This document shows, piece after piece, positions 56,521 through 64,000 of a stretch of DNA of 64,000 nt (position 1 is its first letter; the number at the start of each line of letters is the position of its first letter). Origin of the DNA: Hyphomicrobiales bacterium (GTDB taxonomy: Bacteria; Pseudomonadota; Alphaproteobacteria; Rhizobiales; Rhizobiaceae); the NCBI GenBank assembly GCA_900471515.1, contig UCFC01000024.1:235258-299257 (forward strand), in the 5' to 3' direction. The position numbers and the translations under genes were made by a program. The notes below the pieces were generated by a model. The model had not been told where the DNA came from and did not search any database. It was given only the letters and a program-made list of their open reading frames with translations.

Positions 56521-57282
56521 CTAGTCCTCGCGGCTTGCCATGCGGGCGGCCATCCGGCGCTGGGAAGCGATGCGGCGGCGCCAGATCTCGTTTCTCATCG
56601 CCATCAGATGCAGCGTGAAGAAAAGCAGGGTGAAGGCGATCGCCATGACTAGCAGCGGGCGCAGGAATTCCGGATCAATCGCCGGACCGCCGAGGCGCAG
56701 CACGCTCGCCGATTGATGCAGCGTGTTCCACCAGTCGACCGAAAACTTGATGATCGGAATGTTGACGAAGCCGACCAGGATGAGGACGGCGGTCACGCGT
56801 GCTGCCTTGGAGGGCTCGTCCATGGCGTGGTTCAGCGCGATCAGTCCGAGATACATCAGGAAGAGAATGAAGACGGAGGTCAGGCGTGCATCCCAGACCC
56901 ACCAGGTGCCCCACATGGGTTTGCCCCAGAGCGAGCCGGTGACGAGCGCAAGCAGGGTGAAGGCGGCGCCGAGCGGGGCTGCGGCCTTGGCCGACACATC
57001 TGCCAGCGGATGGCGCCAGACAAGCGTGCCGATCGCCGAAATGCTCATGATCGTGTAGCACATCATGGAGAGCCAGGCGGAGGGCACGTGCACATACATG
57101 ATGCGCACCGTTTCACCCTGCTGGTAATCTCCTTCCGTCGAGAAGCTCAGATAGAGCCCGACGATAAAACAGAGGGCCGTGATGCCCGCGAGCCAGGGAA
57201 TGACGCGCGATGCCAGCGCCAGGAACCGCGTCGGGTTGGCGAGATCACTGAATTTGCTGATGGCAAGGCTCGTTTCGCTCAT
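56521..57282 (-). CDS. ccmC: Haem exporter permease CcmC
   Basis: 253 residues from the ATG at 57282; an in-frame start at 57330 would overlap the ccmB end. There are six membrane helices and the tryptophan-rich haem-handling loop [20 protein letters not shown], with histidines in [12 protein letters not shown] and in [10 protein letters not shown] that are haem ligands in CcmC. It loads haem onto CcmE with CcmAB and CcmD. Confidence 0.95.
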   Translation of the reverse strand: MSETSLAISKFSDLANPTRFLALASRVIPWLAGITALCFIVGLYLSFSTEGDYQQGETVRIMYVHVPSAWLSMMCYTIMSISAIGTLVWRHPLADVSAKAAAPLGAAFTLLALVTGSLWGKPMWGTWWVWDARLTSVFILFLMYLGLIALNHAMDEPSKAARVTAVLILVGFVNIPIIKFSVDWWNTLHQSASVLRLGGPAIDPEFLRPLLVMAIAFTLLFFTLHLMAMRNEIWRRRIASQRRMAARMASRED

Positions 57283-57330
57283 ACCCGCTTCCTTACCTTG
57301 ATCCGCCGGAGGCCGCAATCGAAGCGCCAA

Positions 57331-57990
57331 TCAATCCGCCGTGTTTCTCAGGGCCAGCGCCGCAGCCGCCGGGCCAATGACGGCGAAGAACAGGGTCAGG
57401 GCAATGAGGATCAGAAACGGGGGCAGGAAGGGCGACGGTCCGACGACCGCCGCATAGGTGGCGCTGACGCCGAAGATCAGAACCGGGATCGTCAGCGGCA
57501 GGATCAGGACGGAGACAAGCAGGCCGCCGCGCGGCAGCGCGACGGCAACGGCCGCGCCGACCGCGCCAATGAAGGTAATCGCCGGCGAGCCGACCAGAAG
57601 TGTGAGCATGGTGGCGCCGATCGCCGTCTCGTTCATGTTCATGAAAAGGCCGAGCAAGGGGGAAGCGACGACGAGCGGCAGGCTGGTCGCCGTCCAATGC
57701 GCGGCGCATTTGACAAGCACGGTCAGCACCAGCGGCGTCTCCTGCATGAGCATCAGGTCGAGCGAACCGTCGTCGCGCTCGGCCTGGAACAGGCGGTCGA
57801 GCCCGAGAAGGGCGGCAAGCAGCGCCCCGATCCAGACGATCGCAGGTCCGATGCGCGAAAGAAGCGCAAGATCGGGGCCAACGCCGAAGGGAATAACGGC
57901 GACGACCGTCAGAAAGAAGAGGATGCCGATCAGTGCACCGCCGCCCGCGCGGATGGAAAGCCTGAGGTCGCGAAGGAAGAGGGCGGTCAT
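57331..57990 (-). CDS. ccmB: Haem exporter permease CcmB
   Basis: A 219-residue ABC-type membrane subunit with six helices: LRLSIRAGGGALIGILFFLT, then DDGSLDLMLMQETPLVLTVL and PLVVASPLLGLFMNM. It pairs with the CcmA ATPase. It is 48 bp from ccmC and overlaps ccmA by four bases (ATGA). Confidence 0.95.
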   Translation of the reverse strand: MTALFLRDLRLSIRAGGGALIGILFFLTVVAVIPFGVGPDLALLSRIGPAIVWIGALLAALLGLDRLFQAERDDGSLDLMLMQETPLVLTVLVKCAAHWTATSLPLVVASPLLGLFMNMNETAIGATMLTLLVGSPAITFIGAVGAAVAVALPRGGLLVSVLILPLTIPVLIFGVSATYAAVVGPSPFLPPFLILIALTLFFAVIGPAAAALALRNTAD

Positions 57991-58631
57991 CCCCAGACTC
58001 CATGCTCGACGCCGGCAAAACCGGTCATGCGCAATTCTCCGGCGTTTTCGAGCCCGAGCGGCTGATGCGTCGCGGCAATCACAATACCGCCACCCCTGCG
58101 ATGCCCTTCGATCAGGCTCGCAAACAGGCGGTCGGCGCTGGCATCGAGTGCCGCTGTCGGTTCGTCCAGGATCCAGACCGGGCGATGTGCGACCAGAAGC
58201 TTGGCGAAGGCAAAGCGGCGCTGCTGACCGGCGGAGAGATAGCCGAAGGGCAGGTGCGTGATGCCGGGCAGGCCGACGGCGGCCGCAGCCTCTTCGGTGC
58301 TCAGGCCGGAGGTCTTGCCGGAGCCAAGGAAGGATCGCCAGAATTCCAGATTCTCTGCAACCGTAAGTTCATTCTTCATTGCGTTGCGATGACCAAGGTA
58401 GTGGCTCGCTTCGGCTGCCGGACGGCTTTCGGCATTCCCCGAATCAGAGAATGTGACGGAGCCCTTTTCGGGCCTCAAAAGGCCCGCCACTACGCGCAGC
58501 AAAGTGGACTTTCCCGATCCGTTTTTACCCGTCAGGATCAGTGCCTCGCCGGCCTGCAAGCTAAAGGAAACGTTAACGAAAATCAGATCTTCCCCGCGCC
58601 GGGCAGCCAGATTCTCAGCGGTAAGATGCAT
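57987..58631 (-). CDS. ccmA: Haem exporter ATP-binding protein CcmA
   Basis: A 214-residue ABC ATPase: Walker A ALILTGKNGSGKSTLLRVVA (about 31-50), signature YLSAGQQRRFAFAKLLVAHR, Walker B VWILDEPTAALDAS and switch His in VIAATHQPL. It energises release of haem-loaded CcmE. It is the first gene of the ccmABCDG run; the 261-bp gap between it and acnA, transcribed in the other direction, must hold both promoters, but I see no clear -35/-10 pair in it. Confidence 0.95.
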   Translation of the reverse strand: MHLTAENLAARRGEDLIFVNVSFSLQAGEALILTGKNGSGKSTLLRVVAGLLRPEKGSVTFSDSGNAESRPAAEASHYLGHRNAMKNELTVAENLEFWRSFLGSGKTSGLSTEEAAAAVGLPGITHLPFGYLSAGQQRRFAFAKLLVAHRPVWILDEPTAALDASADRLFASLIEGHRRGGGIVIAATHQPLGLENAGELRMTGFAGVEHGVWG

Positions 58632-58892
58632 GCATCGGCTCTTTCTTCATTGGCGCTTTCGGCGGGATCAAAAAATGTCCAATTTTGACCTTTGGTGCTA
58701 TGGCAAGTCTTTACGAAATTATCTATAAGACCTGCAACCACGCCAGCGGTCGGCGTGAATTTCATCCTTGCGCCGAACTTGGGGTCTTCTCCTCACGTGC
58801 GGACAGCGGAAATGGCCGTACCCGCATCCTGATGTGCATTAAGTGCATAGGCGTTCGCACGACTGTGTTGGCTATCAGAAACGGGGTCTCTC

Positions 58893-61583
58893 GTGTCTAA
58901 ATCTCTTGACAGTTTCAATTGTCGGTCCACGCTTTCCGTTGGTGGAAAGGACTATGTCTACTACAGCCTGCCGAAGGCTGAGGCAAACGGCCTGCCCGGC
59001 GTGTCGAAGCTCCCCTATTCGATGAAGGTGCTGCTGGAAAACCTGCTGCGCTTCGAAGACGGCCAGTCGGTCACCAAGGAGCACATCCTTGCCGTTGCCG
59101 AATGGCTTGATAACAAGGGCGCCGTCGAGAACGAGATCGCCTATCGCCCGGCCCGCGTGCTGATGCAGGACTTCACCGGCGTTCCCGCCGTCGTCGACCT
59201 TGCCGCAATGCGCGACGCAATGGTTTCCCTCGGCGGCGATCCGGAGAAGATCAACCCGCTCGTCCCGGTCGACCTCGTCATCGACCACTCGGTCATCGTC
59301 GACGAATTCGGTACGCCGCAGGCTTTCGCCAAGAACGTCGAGCTGGAATATCAGCGCAACGGCGAGCGCTACCGCTTCCTGAAGTGGGGCCAGCAGGCAT
59401 TCAAGAACTTCCGCGTCGTTCCTCCGGGCACCGGCATCTGTCACCAGGTCAATCTCGAATATCTCGGCCAGACCGTCTGGACGAAGGAAGAGGATGGCGA
59501 GACGATCGCTTATCCGGATACGTGCGTCGGTACGGATTCGCACACGACGATGATCAACGGCCTCGGCGTTCTCGGCTGGGGTGTCGGCGGTATCGAAGCG
59601 GAAGCGGCCATGCTCGGCCAGCCGGTTTCGATGCTCCTGCCCGAGGTCATCGGCTTCAAGCTGACCGGCAAGCTCAAGGAAGGCGTCACCGCGACCGACC
59701 TCGTTCTGACCGTCGTGCAGATGCTGCGCAAGAAGGGCGTCGTTTCCAAGTTCGTCGAATTCTTCGGCCCGGGCATGGACAACATGCCGCTCGCCGACCG
59801 TGCGACGATCGGCAACATGGGTCCGGAATACGGCGCGACCTGCGGCTTCTTCCCGGTCGACGGCGAAACCATCAACTACCTCACCATGTCCGGCCGCACG
59901 CATGACCGGATCGCGCTCGTCGAGGCCTATTCGAAGGCCCAGGGCATGTGGCGCGAAGGTGACGGTTCCGACCTCGTCTTCACCGACACGCTGGAACTCG
60001 ACCTCGGCGACGTCGTGCCGTCGATGGCCGGCCCGAAGCGTCCGGAAGGCCGCATCGCGCTGGAAAACATCGCTTCCGGCTTTGCCGGCTCGATGGACGC
60101 CGACTACAAGAAGCCCGGCCAGCTCAACAACCGCTATGCGGTCGAAGGCACGGATTTCGATCTCGGCCATGGTGACGTGGCGATCGCCGCCATCACCTCC
60201 TGCACCAACACGTCCAACCCGTCGGTGCTGATCGCTGCCGGCCTTCTCGCCCGCAACGCCGTTGCCAAGGGCCTGAAGACCAAGCCTTGGGTCAAGACCT
60301 CGCTTGCTCCGGGATCGCAGGTCGTCGGCGAATATCTCGCCAAGTCCGGCCTGCAGGCCGATCTCGACAAGCTCGGCTTCAACCTCGTCGGCTTCGGCTG
60401 CACGACCTGCATCGGCAATTCCGGCCCGCTGCCGGCGCCGATTTCCAAGACGATCAACGACAAGGGCCTGATCGTTTCCGGCGTGCTCTCGGGCAACCGC
60501 AACTTCGAAGGCCGCATCTCGCCGGACGTCCAGGCGAACTACCTTGCTTCGCCGCCGCTCGTCGTCGCCTACGCGCTTGCCGGCACGGTGCAGAAGGACC
60601 TGACGAAGGAACCGATCGGCGAGGACCAGAACGGCAACCCGGTCTACCTCAAGGACATCTGGCCGACCTCGCACGAAGTGCAGGACTTCATCCAGAAGTA
60701 CGTCACCCGCGAACTCTACGAAACCAAGTATGCCGACGTCTTCAAGGGCGATGCGAACTGGCAGGCGGTCAATGTTCCGGCCGGCCAGACCTATGCCTGG
60801 GACGATCAGTCGACCTACGTCCAGAACCCGCCGTATTTCGTCGGCATGGGCAAGAAGGGTACCGGTACGTCCGACATCAAGGGCGCGCGCGTCCTCGGCC
60901 TGTTCGGCGACAAGATCACCACCGACCACATTTCCCCGGCCGGTTCGATCAAGGCTGCCTCGCCGGCCGGCGCCTACCTGCTCGGCCACGACGTCGCCGT
61001 CGCCGATTTCAACCAATACGGCACGCGCCGCGGCAACCATGAAGTGATGATGCGCGGCACCTTCGCCAATATCCGCATCCGCAACTTCATGCTCGGCGCG
61101 AACGGCAAGGAAGGTGGTTACACCATCCACTACCCCTCCAAGGAAGAGACCTCGATCTACGATGCGGCCATGCAGTATAAGGCCGAGGGCGTTCCGCTCG
61201 TCATCTTCGCGGGTGTGGAATATGGCAACGGCTCGTCGCGTGACTGGGCTGCAAAGGGCACGAACCTGCTCGGCGTCAAGGCCGTCATCGCCCAGAGCTT
61301 CGAGCGCATCCACCGCTCGAATCTGGTCGGCATGGGCGTCATCCCCTTCGTCTTCGAAGAGGGCACGACCTGGCAGAGCCTCAACCTGAAGGGCGACGAA
61401 CTCGTGACCATCGAGGGCCTGGAAAACATCAAGCCGCGCGAAAAGAAGATCGCCAAGATCACCTATGCCGACGGCACGGTGAAGGAGGTTCCGCTGCTGT
61501 CGCGCGTCGATACGCTGGACGAGGTCATCTACCTCAACAATGGCGGCATCCTGCAGACGGTTCTGCGCGATCTCGCAGCCTGA
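58893..61583 (+). CDS. acnA: Aconitate hydratase A
   Basis: 896 residues from a GTG at 58893 with ACGGGG upstream. The N-terminal [20 protein letters not shown] is typical of AcnA/IRP1. The [4Fe-4S] cysteines are in [13 protein letters not shown] and [14 protein letters not shown]; the substrate-site Arg and Ser are in [14 protein letters not shown]. It converts citrate to isocitrate in the TCA cycle and in other species doubles as an iron-sensing RNA-binding protein. It stands alone with a terminator after it. Confidence 0.97.
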   Translation: MSKSLDSFNCRSTLSVGGKDYVYYSLPKAEANGLPGVSKLPYSMKVLLENLLRFEDGQSVTKEHILAVAEWLDNKGAVENEIAYRPARVLMQDFTGVPAVVDLAAMRDAMVSLGGDPEKINPLVPVDLVIDHSVIVDEFGTPQAFAKNVELEYQRNGERYRFLKWGQQAFKNFRVVPPGTGICHQVNLEYLGQTVWTKEEDGETIAYPDTCVGTDSHTTMINGLGVLGWGVGGIEAEAAMLGQPVSMLLPEVIGFKLTGKLKEGVTATDLVLTVVQMLRKKGVVSKFVEFFGPGMDNMPLADRATIGNMGPEYGATCGFFPVDGETINYLTMSGRTHDRIALVEAYSKAQGMWREGDGSDLVFTDTLELDLGDVVPSMAGPKRPEGRIALENIASGFAGSMDADYKKPGQLNNRYAVEGTDFDLGHGDVAIAAITSCTNTSNPSVLIAAGLLARNAVAKGLKTKPWVKTSLAPGSQVVGEYLAKSGLQADLDKLGFNLVGFGCTTCIGNSGPLPAPISKTINDKGLIVSGVLSGNRNFEGRISPDVQANYLASPPLVVAYALAGTVQKDLTKEPIGEDQNGNPVYLKDIWPTSHEVQDFIQKYVTRELYETKYADVFKGDANWQAVNVPAGQTYAWDDQSTYVQNPPYFVGMGKKGTGTSDIKGARVLGLFGDKITTDHISPAGSIKAASPAGAYLLGHDVAVADFNQYGTRRGNHEVMMRGTFANIRIRNFMLGANGKEGGYTIHYPSKEETSIYDAAMQYKAEGVPLVIFAGVEYGNGSSRDWAAKGTNLLGVKAVIAQSFERIHRSNLVGMGVIPFVFEEGTTWQSLNLKGDELVTIEGLENIKPREKKIAKITYADGTVKEVPLLSRVDTLDEVIYLNNGGILQTVLRDLAA

Positions 61584-61609
61584 TTGTTAAGATACTTGCC
61601 TGATAATGG

Positions 61610-61640
61610 CCGCCGGAGAGCAATTTCCGGCGGTTTTTCT
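61610..61640 (+). terminator. Intrinsic terminator after acnA
   Basis: CCGCCGGA and TCCGGCGG form an 8-bp stem around an 8-base loop, followed by TTTTTCTTT. It lies 26 bp after the acnA stop. Confidence 0.88.
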
Positions 61641-61818
61641 TTGCGGAGAACGGGCTGTCCTGCTGCTCACGGGGATGTGTTTCGGCAGCAATCGGCCTGG
61701 GGCTTGGTCTCACCCGTTCGTGACTTTCCGTTTGGACCCGGAAGGATTATTCGTACGTTCATATCTCAGAGCCGGCAGTTCAGGACCACTGCCGACACTG
61801 AAAAAGAGGTGCTGGTGA

Positions 61819-62559
61819 ATGTCCCCGCGTTTTATGATCCCGCTGATCGCCGGGCTTGCTTTTGCAACTCCGCTCCTGGCCGAAGACGGTGCGCCGAAAG
61901 GCGTCGTTGAGCTGTTTACGTCGCAGGGCTGCTCCTCCTGCCCGCCGGCCGATGCCGCCTTCCGTAAGCTCGTCAGCCAGGGCAACGTCATCGCACTCGC
62001 CTATCATGTCGATTACTGGAACTATCTCGGCTGGGCCGATACGCTGAGCTCGAAGGAAAATACCGAGCGTCAATACGGCTATGCCCGCATGATGGGCCGC
62101 AGCAACGTCTATACGCCGCAGGCTATCGTCAATGGCCGCGACCATCTTGCCGGAGCCGACCTTGCCGGCATCAACGGCAAGATCAACGGTTACGCCGACG
62201 AGGGCAAAGGGCTGACCGTGCCTGTCAGCGCTCGCATGCGCGGCGACGAACTGGAGATCAAGCTGGGTGCCGGCCAGGGCAAGGCCAATGTGGTCATCGT
62301 TTATTTCGACAAGGAAAAAACGATCGACGTCGAGAAGGGTGAAAACAGCGGCCAGAAGATTTCCTACCTTCACAGCGTGACCGACGTGGAGACTGTCGGC
62401 ATGTGGGATGGCAAGGCGACGACGCTGACGCTGCCGGCCAGCGTGATGGAAAAACCGGATCTCGAAGGATCAGCGATTCTCTTGCAATCGTCCACGCCGG
62501 CTGGCGATCCGGGAGCGATCCTCGGCGCAACTGTCGTCATGGCAGGAAAAAACATCTAA
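61819..62559 (+). CDS. DUF1223 family exported thioredoxin-like protein
   Basis: A 246-residue protein with AAGAGGT before its ATG and a Sec signal peptide (MSPRFMIPLIAGLAFATPLL, then AEDGA). The mature domain starts with VVELFTSQGCSSCPPADAAF, a CSSCP motif at the thioredoxin active-site position, and continues VDYWNYLGWADTLSSKENTE and YTPQAIVNGRDHLAGAD. DUF1223 proteins are widespread in alphaproteobacteria and of unknown periplasmic redox role. It stands between acnA and a structured intergenic region. Confidence 0.9.
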   Translation: MSPRFMIPLIAGLAFATPLLAEDGAPKGVVELFTSQGCSSCPPADAAFRKLVSQGNVIALAYHVDYWNYLGWADTLSSKENTERQYGYARMMGRSNVYTPQAIVNGRDHLAGADLAGINGKINGYADEGKGLTVPVSARMRGDELEIKLGAGQGKANVVIVYFDKEKTIDVEKGENSGQKISYLHSVTDVETVGMWDGKATTLTLPASVMEKPDLEGSAILLQSSTPAGDPGAILGATVVMAGKNI

Positions 62560-62562
62560 GGA

Positions 62563-62667
62563 TTTCATCCGCTTGCGGATGAAAGTCAGGCGGCCCGGCC
62601 AAGCGTATTCGGGGCTGGGGTTAAGGTCGATACGCTCCGCCGGGCCCTTTGGCGCGCTGGCGCCAAA
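62563..62667. repeat. Three adjacent palindromes forming a strongly structured intergenic element
   Basis: First hairpin: TTTCATCCGC and GCGGATGAAA (62563-62584). Second: GGCCCGGC (62592-62599) with GCCGGGCC (62639-62646), nested around AGCGTAT (62602-62608) with ATACGCT (62630-62636). Third: TTTGGCGC and GCGCCAAA (62648-62667). No long T tract follows. It may be an untranslated structured RNA, a mosaic repeat element or an mRNA end. The rest of the 273-bp gap holds no gene I can support. Confidence 0.6.
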
Positions 62668-62832
62668 CTGGAACCTATAGTTCTCTTGGAAATGAGGCGC
62701 TGTTTTGACTGAAATGCGGCACTCAGGAGAAAGCCGGTTTCGTCCCCAGTGTGACAGTCCGTACCCTTGCAATTTGCCGCGGCTCGGGCAAACTGTCACT
62801 CTCCTGTCACACGCGGAGGTCTTGGGAGTCTG

Positions 62833-63234
62833 ATGACAGATACGCCGGATTTGCGACGCGGCGAAAGCCGCTCCGTCGACCACAGCTCTTCAACCGTCGT
62901 TGATCTCAAGGAATACAGACAGAACAAGGATCCGATGCCGGTGACGTTTCACCGGCGGGAGCTCGACCAGATTCTGTGGATCTACGGACGCATGGTGGGC
63001 GAGGGCGAGTGGAAAGACTACGCCATCGATCACACCAAGGAAAAGGCGGTGTTTTCCGTCTTCAAGCGTTCCGGCGAAATGCCGCTCTTCCGCATCGAGA
63101 AAAATCCGAAGCTCGCCGCCAAGCAGGGCGCCTATTCCGTCGTGAACTTCAACGGCATGATCCTGAAGCGTGGCCACGAGCTCGAGCCAGTGCTGAAGGT
63201 TTTCGACAAGTCACTGAAACTCGTCGATAAATAG
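62833..63234 (+). CDS. DUF2794 family protein
   Basis: 133 residues from the ATG at 62833 (the frame opens at 62767 without homology). The core is VTFHRRELDQILWIYGRMVG, EWKDYAIDHTKEKAVFSVFK and RIEKNPKLAAKQGAYSVVNF, the signature of the alphaproteobacterial DUF2794 family, whose role is unknown. It is small, basic and without signal or membrane segments. A RIME-like element follows 6 bp after its stop. Confidence 0.88.
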   Translation: MTDTPDLRRGESRSVDHSSSTVVDLKEYRQNKDPMPVTFHRRELDQILWIYGRMVGEGEWKDYAIDHTKEKAVFSVFKRSGEMPLFRIEKNPKLAAKQGAYSVVNFNGMILKRGHELEPVLKVFDKSLKLVDK

Positions 63235-63240
63235 CGATAT

Positions 63241-63344
63241 TAGAGCATTTCCGCTTTTCTTCGAAACACGAAAATGCCCTATCTCTTTGTTTTCACACAA
63301 TTCCGGACGCAAAACCGCTACACACTTTTGCTGGAATTGCTCTA
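63241..63344. repeat. RIME-like intergenic palindromic repeat, copy B
   Basis: 104 bp flanked by near-perfect terminal inverted repeats (TAGAGCATTTCC at the left, GGAATTGCTCTA at the right), with two internal palindromic modules. It is homologous to 10064-10162. It lies between the convergent DUF2794 and acetyltransferase genes, and the right end supplies the TAG stop of the latter. Confidence 0.8.
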
Positions 63345-63944
63345 GCCTTTGAACAGCGTGCCCGGATAGGCTTCCGGATCGGGGTGGGTTTCCGTTCCTT
63401 CGCCAAGTCTGCGCTGCATCAGCATCGTATCCAGCCAGCGGCCGTGCTTGTAGCCGGCACCTTTCATCAGGCCGATCTCCTCGAAACCCAGCGACCGGTG
63501 AAGCGCGATCGAGGCCGGGCTCGCGCCGCCGATAACCGCGGTCATCTGACGGAAGCCGGAGACCGTGCAGCGCGAAATCAGCTCCCCAAGCAGCAGTTTG
63601 CCGATGCCCTTGCCGCGCGCGCCTGTACCCAGATAGATCGAATCCTCCACCAGCCAGCGATAGGCCGGACGGGTGCGGAATGCCGATGCGTAGGCATAAC
63701 CGAGCAGCGTTCCGTCCTCGGCTGTGGCGACGATATAGGGATAGCCCTGTTCGCGAATGGCGGAGTAGCGGGCCGCCATTTCCGTTTCGGTCGGCGGGAC
63801 GATCTCGTAACTCGATGTGCCGTTCAGCACGGATTCCCGGTAGATTTCGGTAATTGCGGGGAGATCGGAAGGAAGGGTATCGCGCAGGAGAGGGAGCATT
63901 TCGGATCGATCGGCACGGTTGAAGGAAGCGTCCCGTTGAAGCAC
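63342..63944 (-). CDS. GNAT-family N-acetyltransferase (phosphinothricin acetyltransferase-like)
   Basis: 200 residues from a GTG at 63944, or 185 from the ATG at 63899 (MLPLLRDTLPSDLPAITEIY), which is the conserved family start; neither has a strong ribosome site. The acetyl-CoA loop is YLGTGARGKGIGKLLLGELI (R/Q-X-X-G-X-G/A type). Other Pat/Bar blocks are VLNGTSSYEIVPPTETEMAA and SLGFEEIGLMKGAGYKHGRW. The family acetylates small amines, amino acids such as methionine sulfoximine, or phosphinothricin. The stop codon lies in a RIME-like repeat. Confidence 0.88.
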   Translation of the reverse strand: MLQRDASFNRADRSEMLPLLRDTLPSDLPAITEIYRESVLNGTSSYEIVPPTETEMAARYSAIREQGYPYIVATAEDGTLLGYAYASAFRTRPAYRWLVEDSIYLGTGARGKGIGKLLLGELISRCTVSGFRQMTAVIGGASPASIALHRSLGFEEIGLMKGAGYKHGRWLDTMLMQRRLGEGTETHPDPEAYPGTLFKG

Positions 63945-64000
63945 TCCGGCGAACAGCCCGCAACAAAAAAGGCGGCCATTGCAGCCTGTGTGATAAGTCC

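Noticed and set aside
58875..61313. 812-residue open frame antisense to acnA
   Set aside because: Shadow of a highly conserved gene with no domain of its own.
63967..64000. Minus-strand T run with weak hairpin at the window end
   Set aside because: It could be the terminator of a gene outside the window, but the stem is too poor and truncated to support.

Overview
This is a gene-dense, GC-rich chromosomal segment of an alphaproteobacterium, most likely a member of the Rhizobiaceae (Rhizobium, Agrobacterium, Ensifer, Shinella and relatives). The grounds are the protein sequences, the Ala/Lys-rich tails on ribosomal proteins S16 and L19, and the gene strings ffh-chorismate mutase-rpsP-rimM-trmD-rplS and dapF-mtaB-ftsY-yciB-DUF2585 followed by ccm genes and acnA. 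Intergenic palindromic repeats of the type known as RIME in rhizobia are also present. I see no prophage, insertion sequence, integrase or CRISPR array. One tRNA gene is present, tRNA-Gly(GCC).

Layout. 1-1.6 kb: the cut-off start of a family 4 glycosyltransferase, a stand-alone Lrp/AsnC ligand-binding domain and a LysR regulator. 1.7-6.1 kb: a lysine/pipecolate catabolic operon (hglS, amaA, amaB) divergent from the LysR gene. 6.2-10.1 kb: an Fbp-type ferric iron ABC importer with a candidate RirA (IRO) box and a hairpin between the binding-protein and permease genes. 10.2-11.5 kb: a glycoamylase-like (GH144-type) protein. 11.7-20.4 kb: one long minus-strand operon with a GntR regulator, a peptide-type ABC importer, gamma-glutamyltransferase and DUF1028. 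20.6-26.7 kb: a second peptide-type set (M81 peptidase, ROK regulator, binding protein, two permeases, no ATPase). The two sets share a 9-base palindrome arm at several control positions, which suggests common regulation.

26.8-41.7 kb: tRNA-Gly, prolyl-tRNA deacylase, a YbbN/CnoX-type thioredoxin, a Lon-substrate-binding-domain protein, a Trm112-like protein, a UbiH-type hydroxylase, tesB, glnK-amtB behind a sigma-54-like promoter, ftsK, a LolA-like protein with a twin-arginine signal, xthA, a cyclic-nucleotide-binding protein paired with an OmpR-type regulator (CenR-like), an L,D-transpeptidase, an aldo/keto reductase and a small exported protein.

41.9-50 kb, all on the minus strand: leuC with an undescribed short ORF upstream, an amino-acid ABC permease and binding protein, rplS, trmD, rimM, rpsP, chorismate mutase and ffh. 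The ffh leader has a good promoter followed about 60-95 nt later by an intrinsic-terminator-like hairpin, so it may be a small RNA gene or an attenuator. 50.3-63.9 kb: a small unknown protein, dapF-mtaB-ftsY-yciB-DUF2585, cytochrome c maturation genes ccmABCDG, acnA, DUF1223, a strongly structured intergenic region, DUF2794 and a GNAT acetyltransferase.

Most of the window is ordinary core chromosome. The observations most worth a second look are the shared operator-like 9-mer linking the two peptide-uptake clusters, the gamma-glutamyltransferase/DUF1028 pair, the RIME-like repeats whose ends supply the neighbouring stop codon in three of three cases, the promoter-terminator unit before ffh, the short ORF before leuC, and the stacked palindromes at 62.56-62.67 kb.
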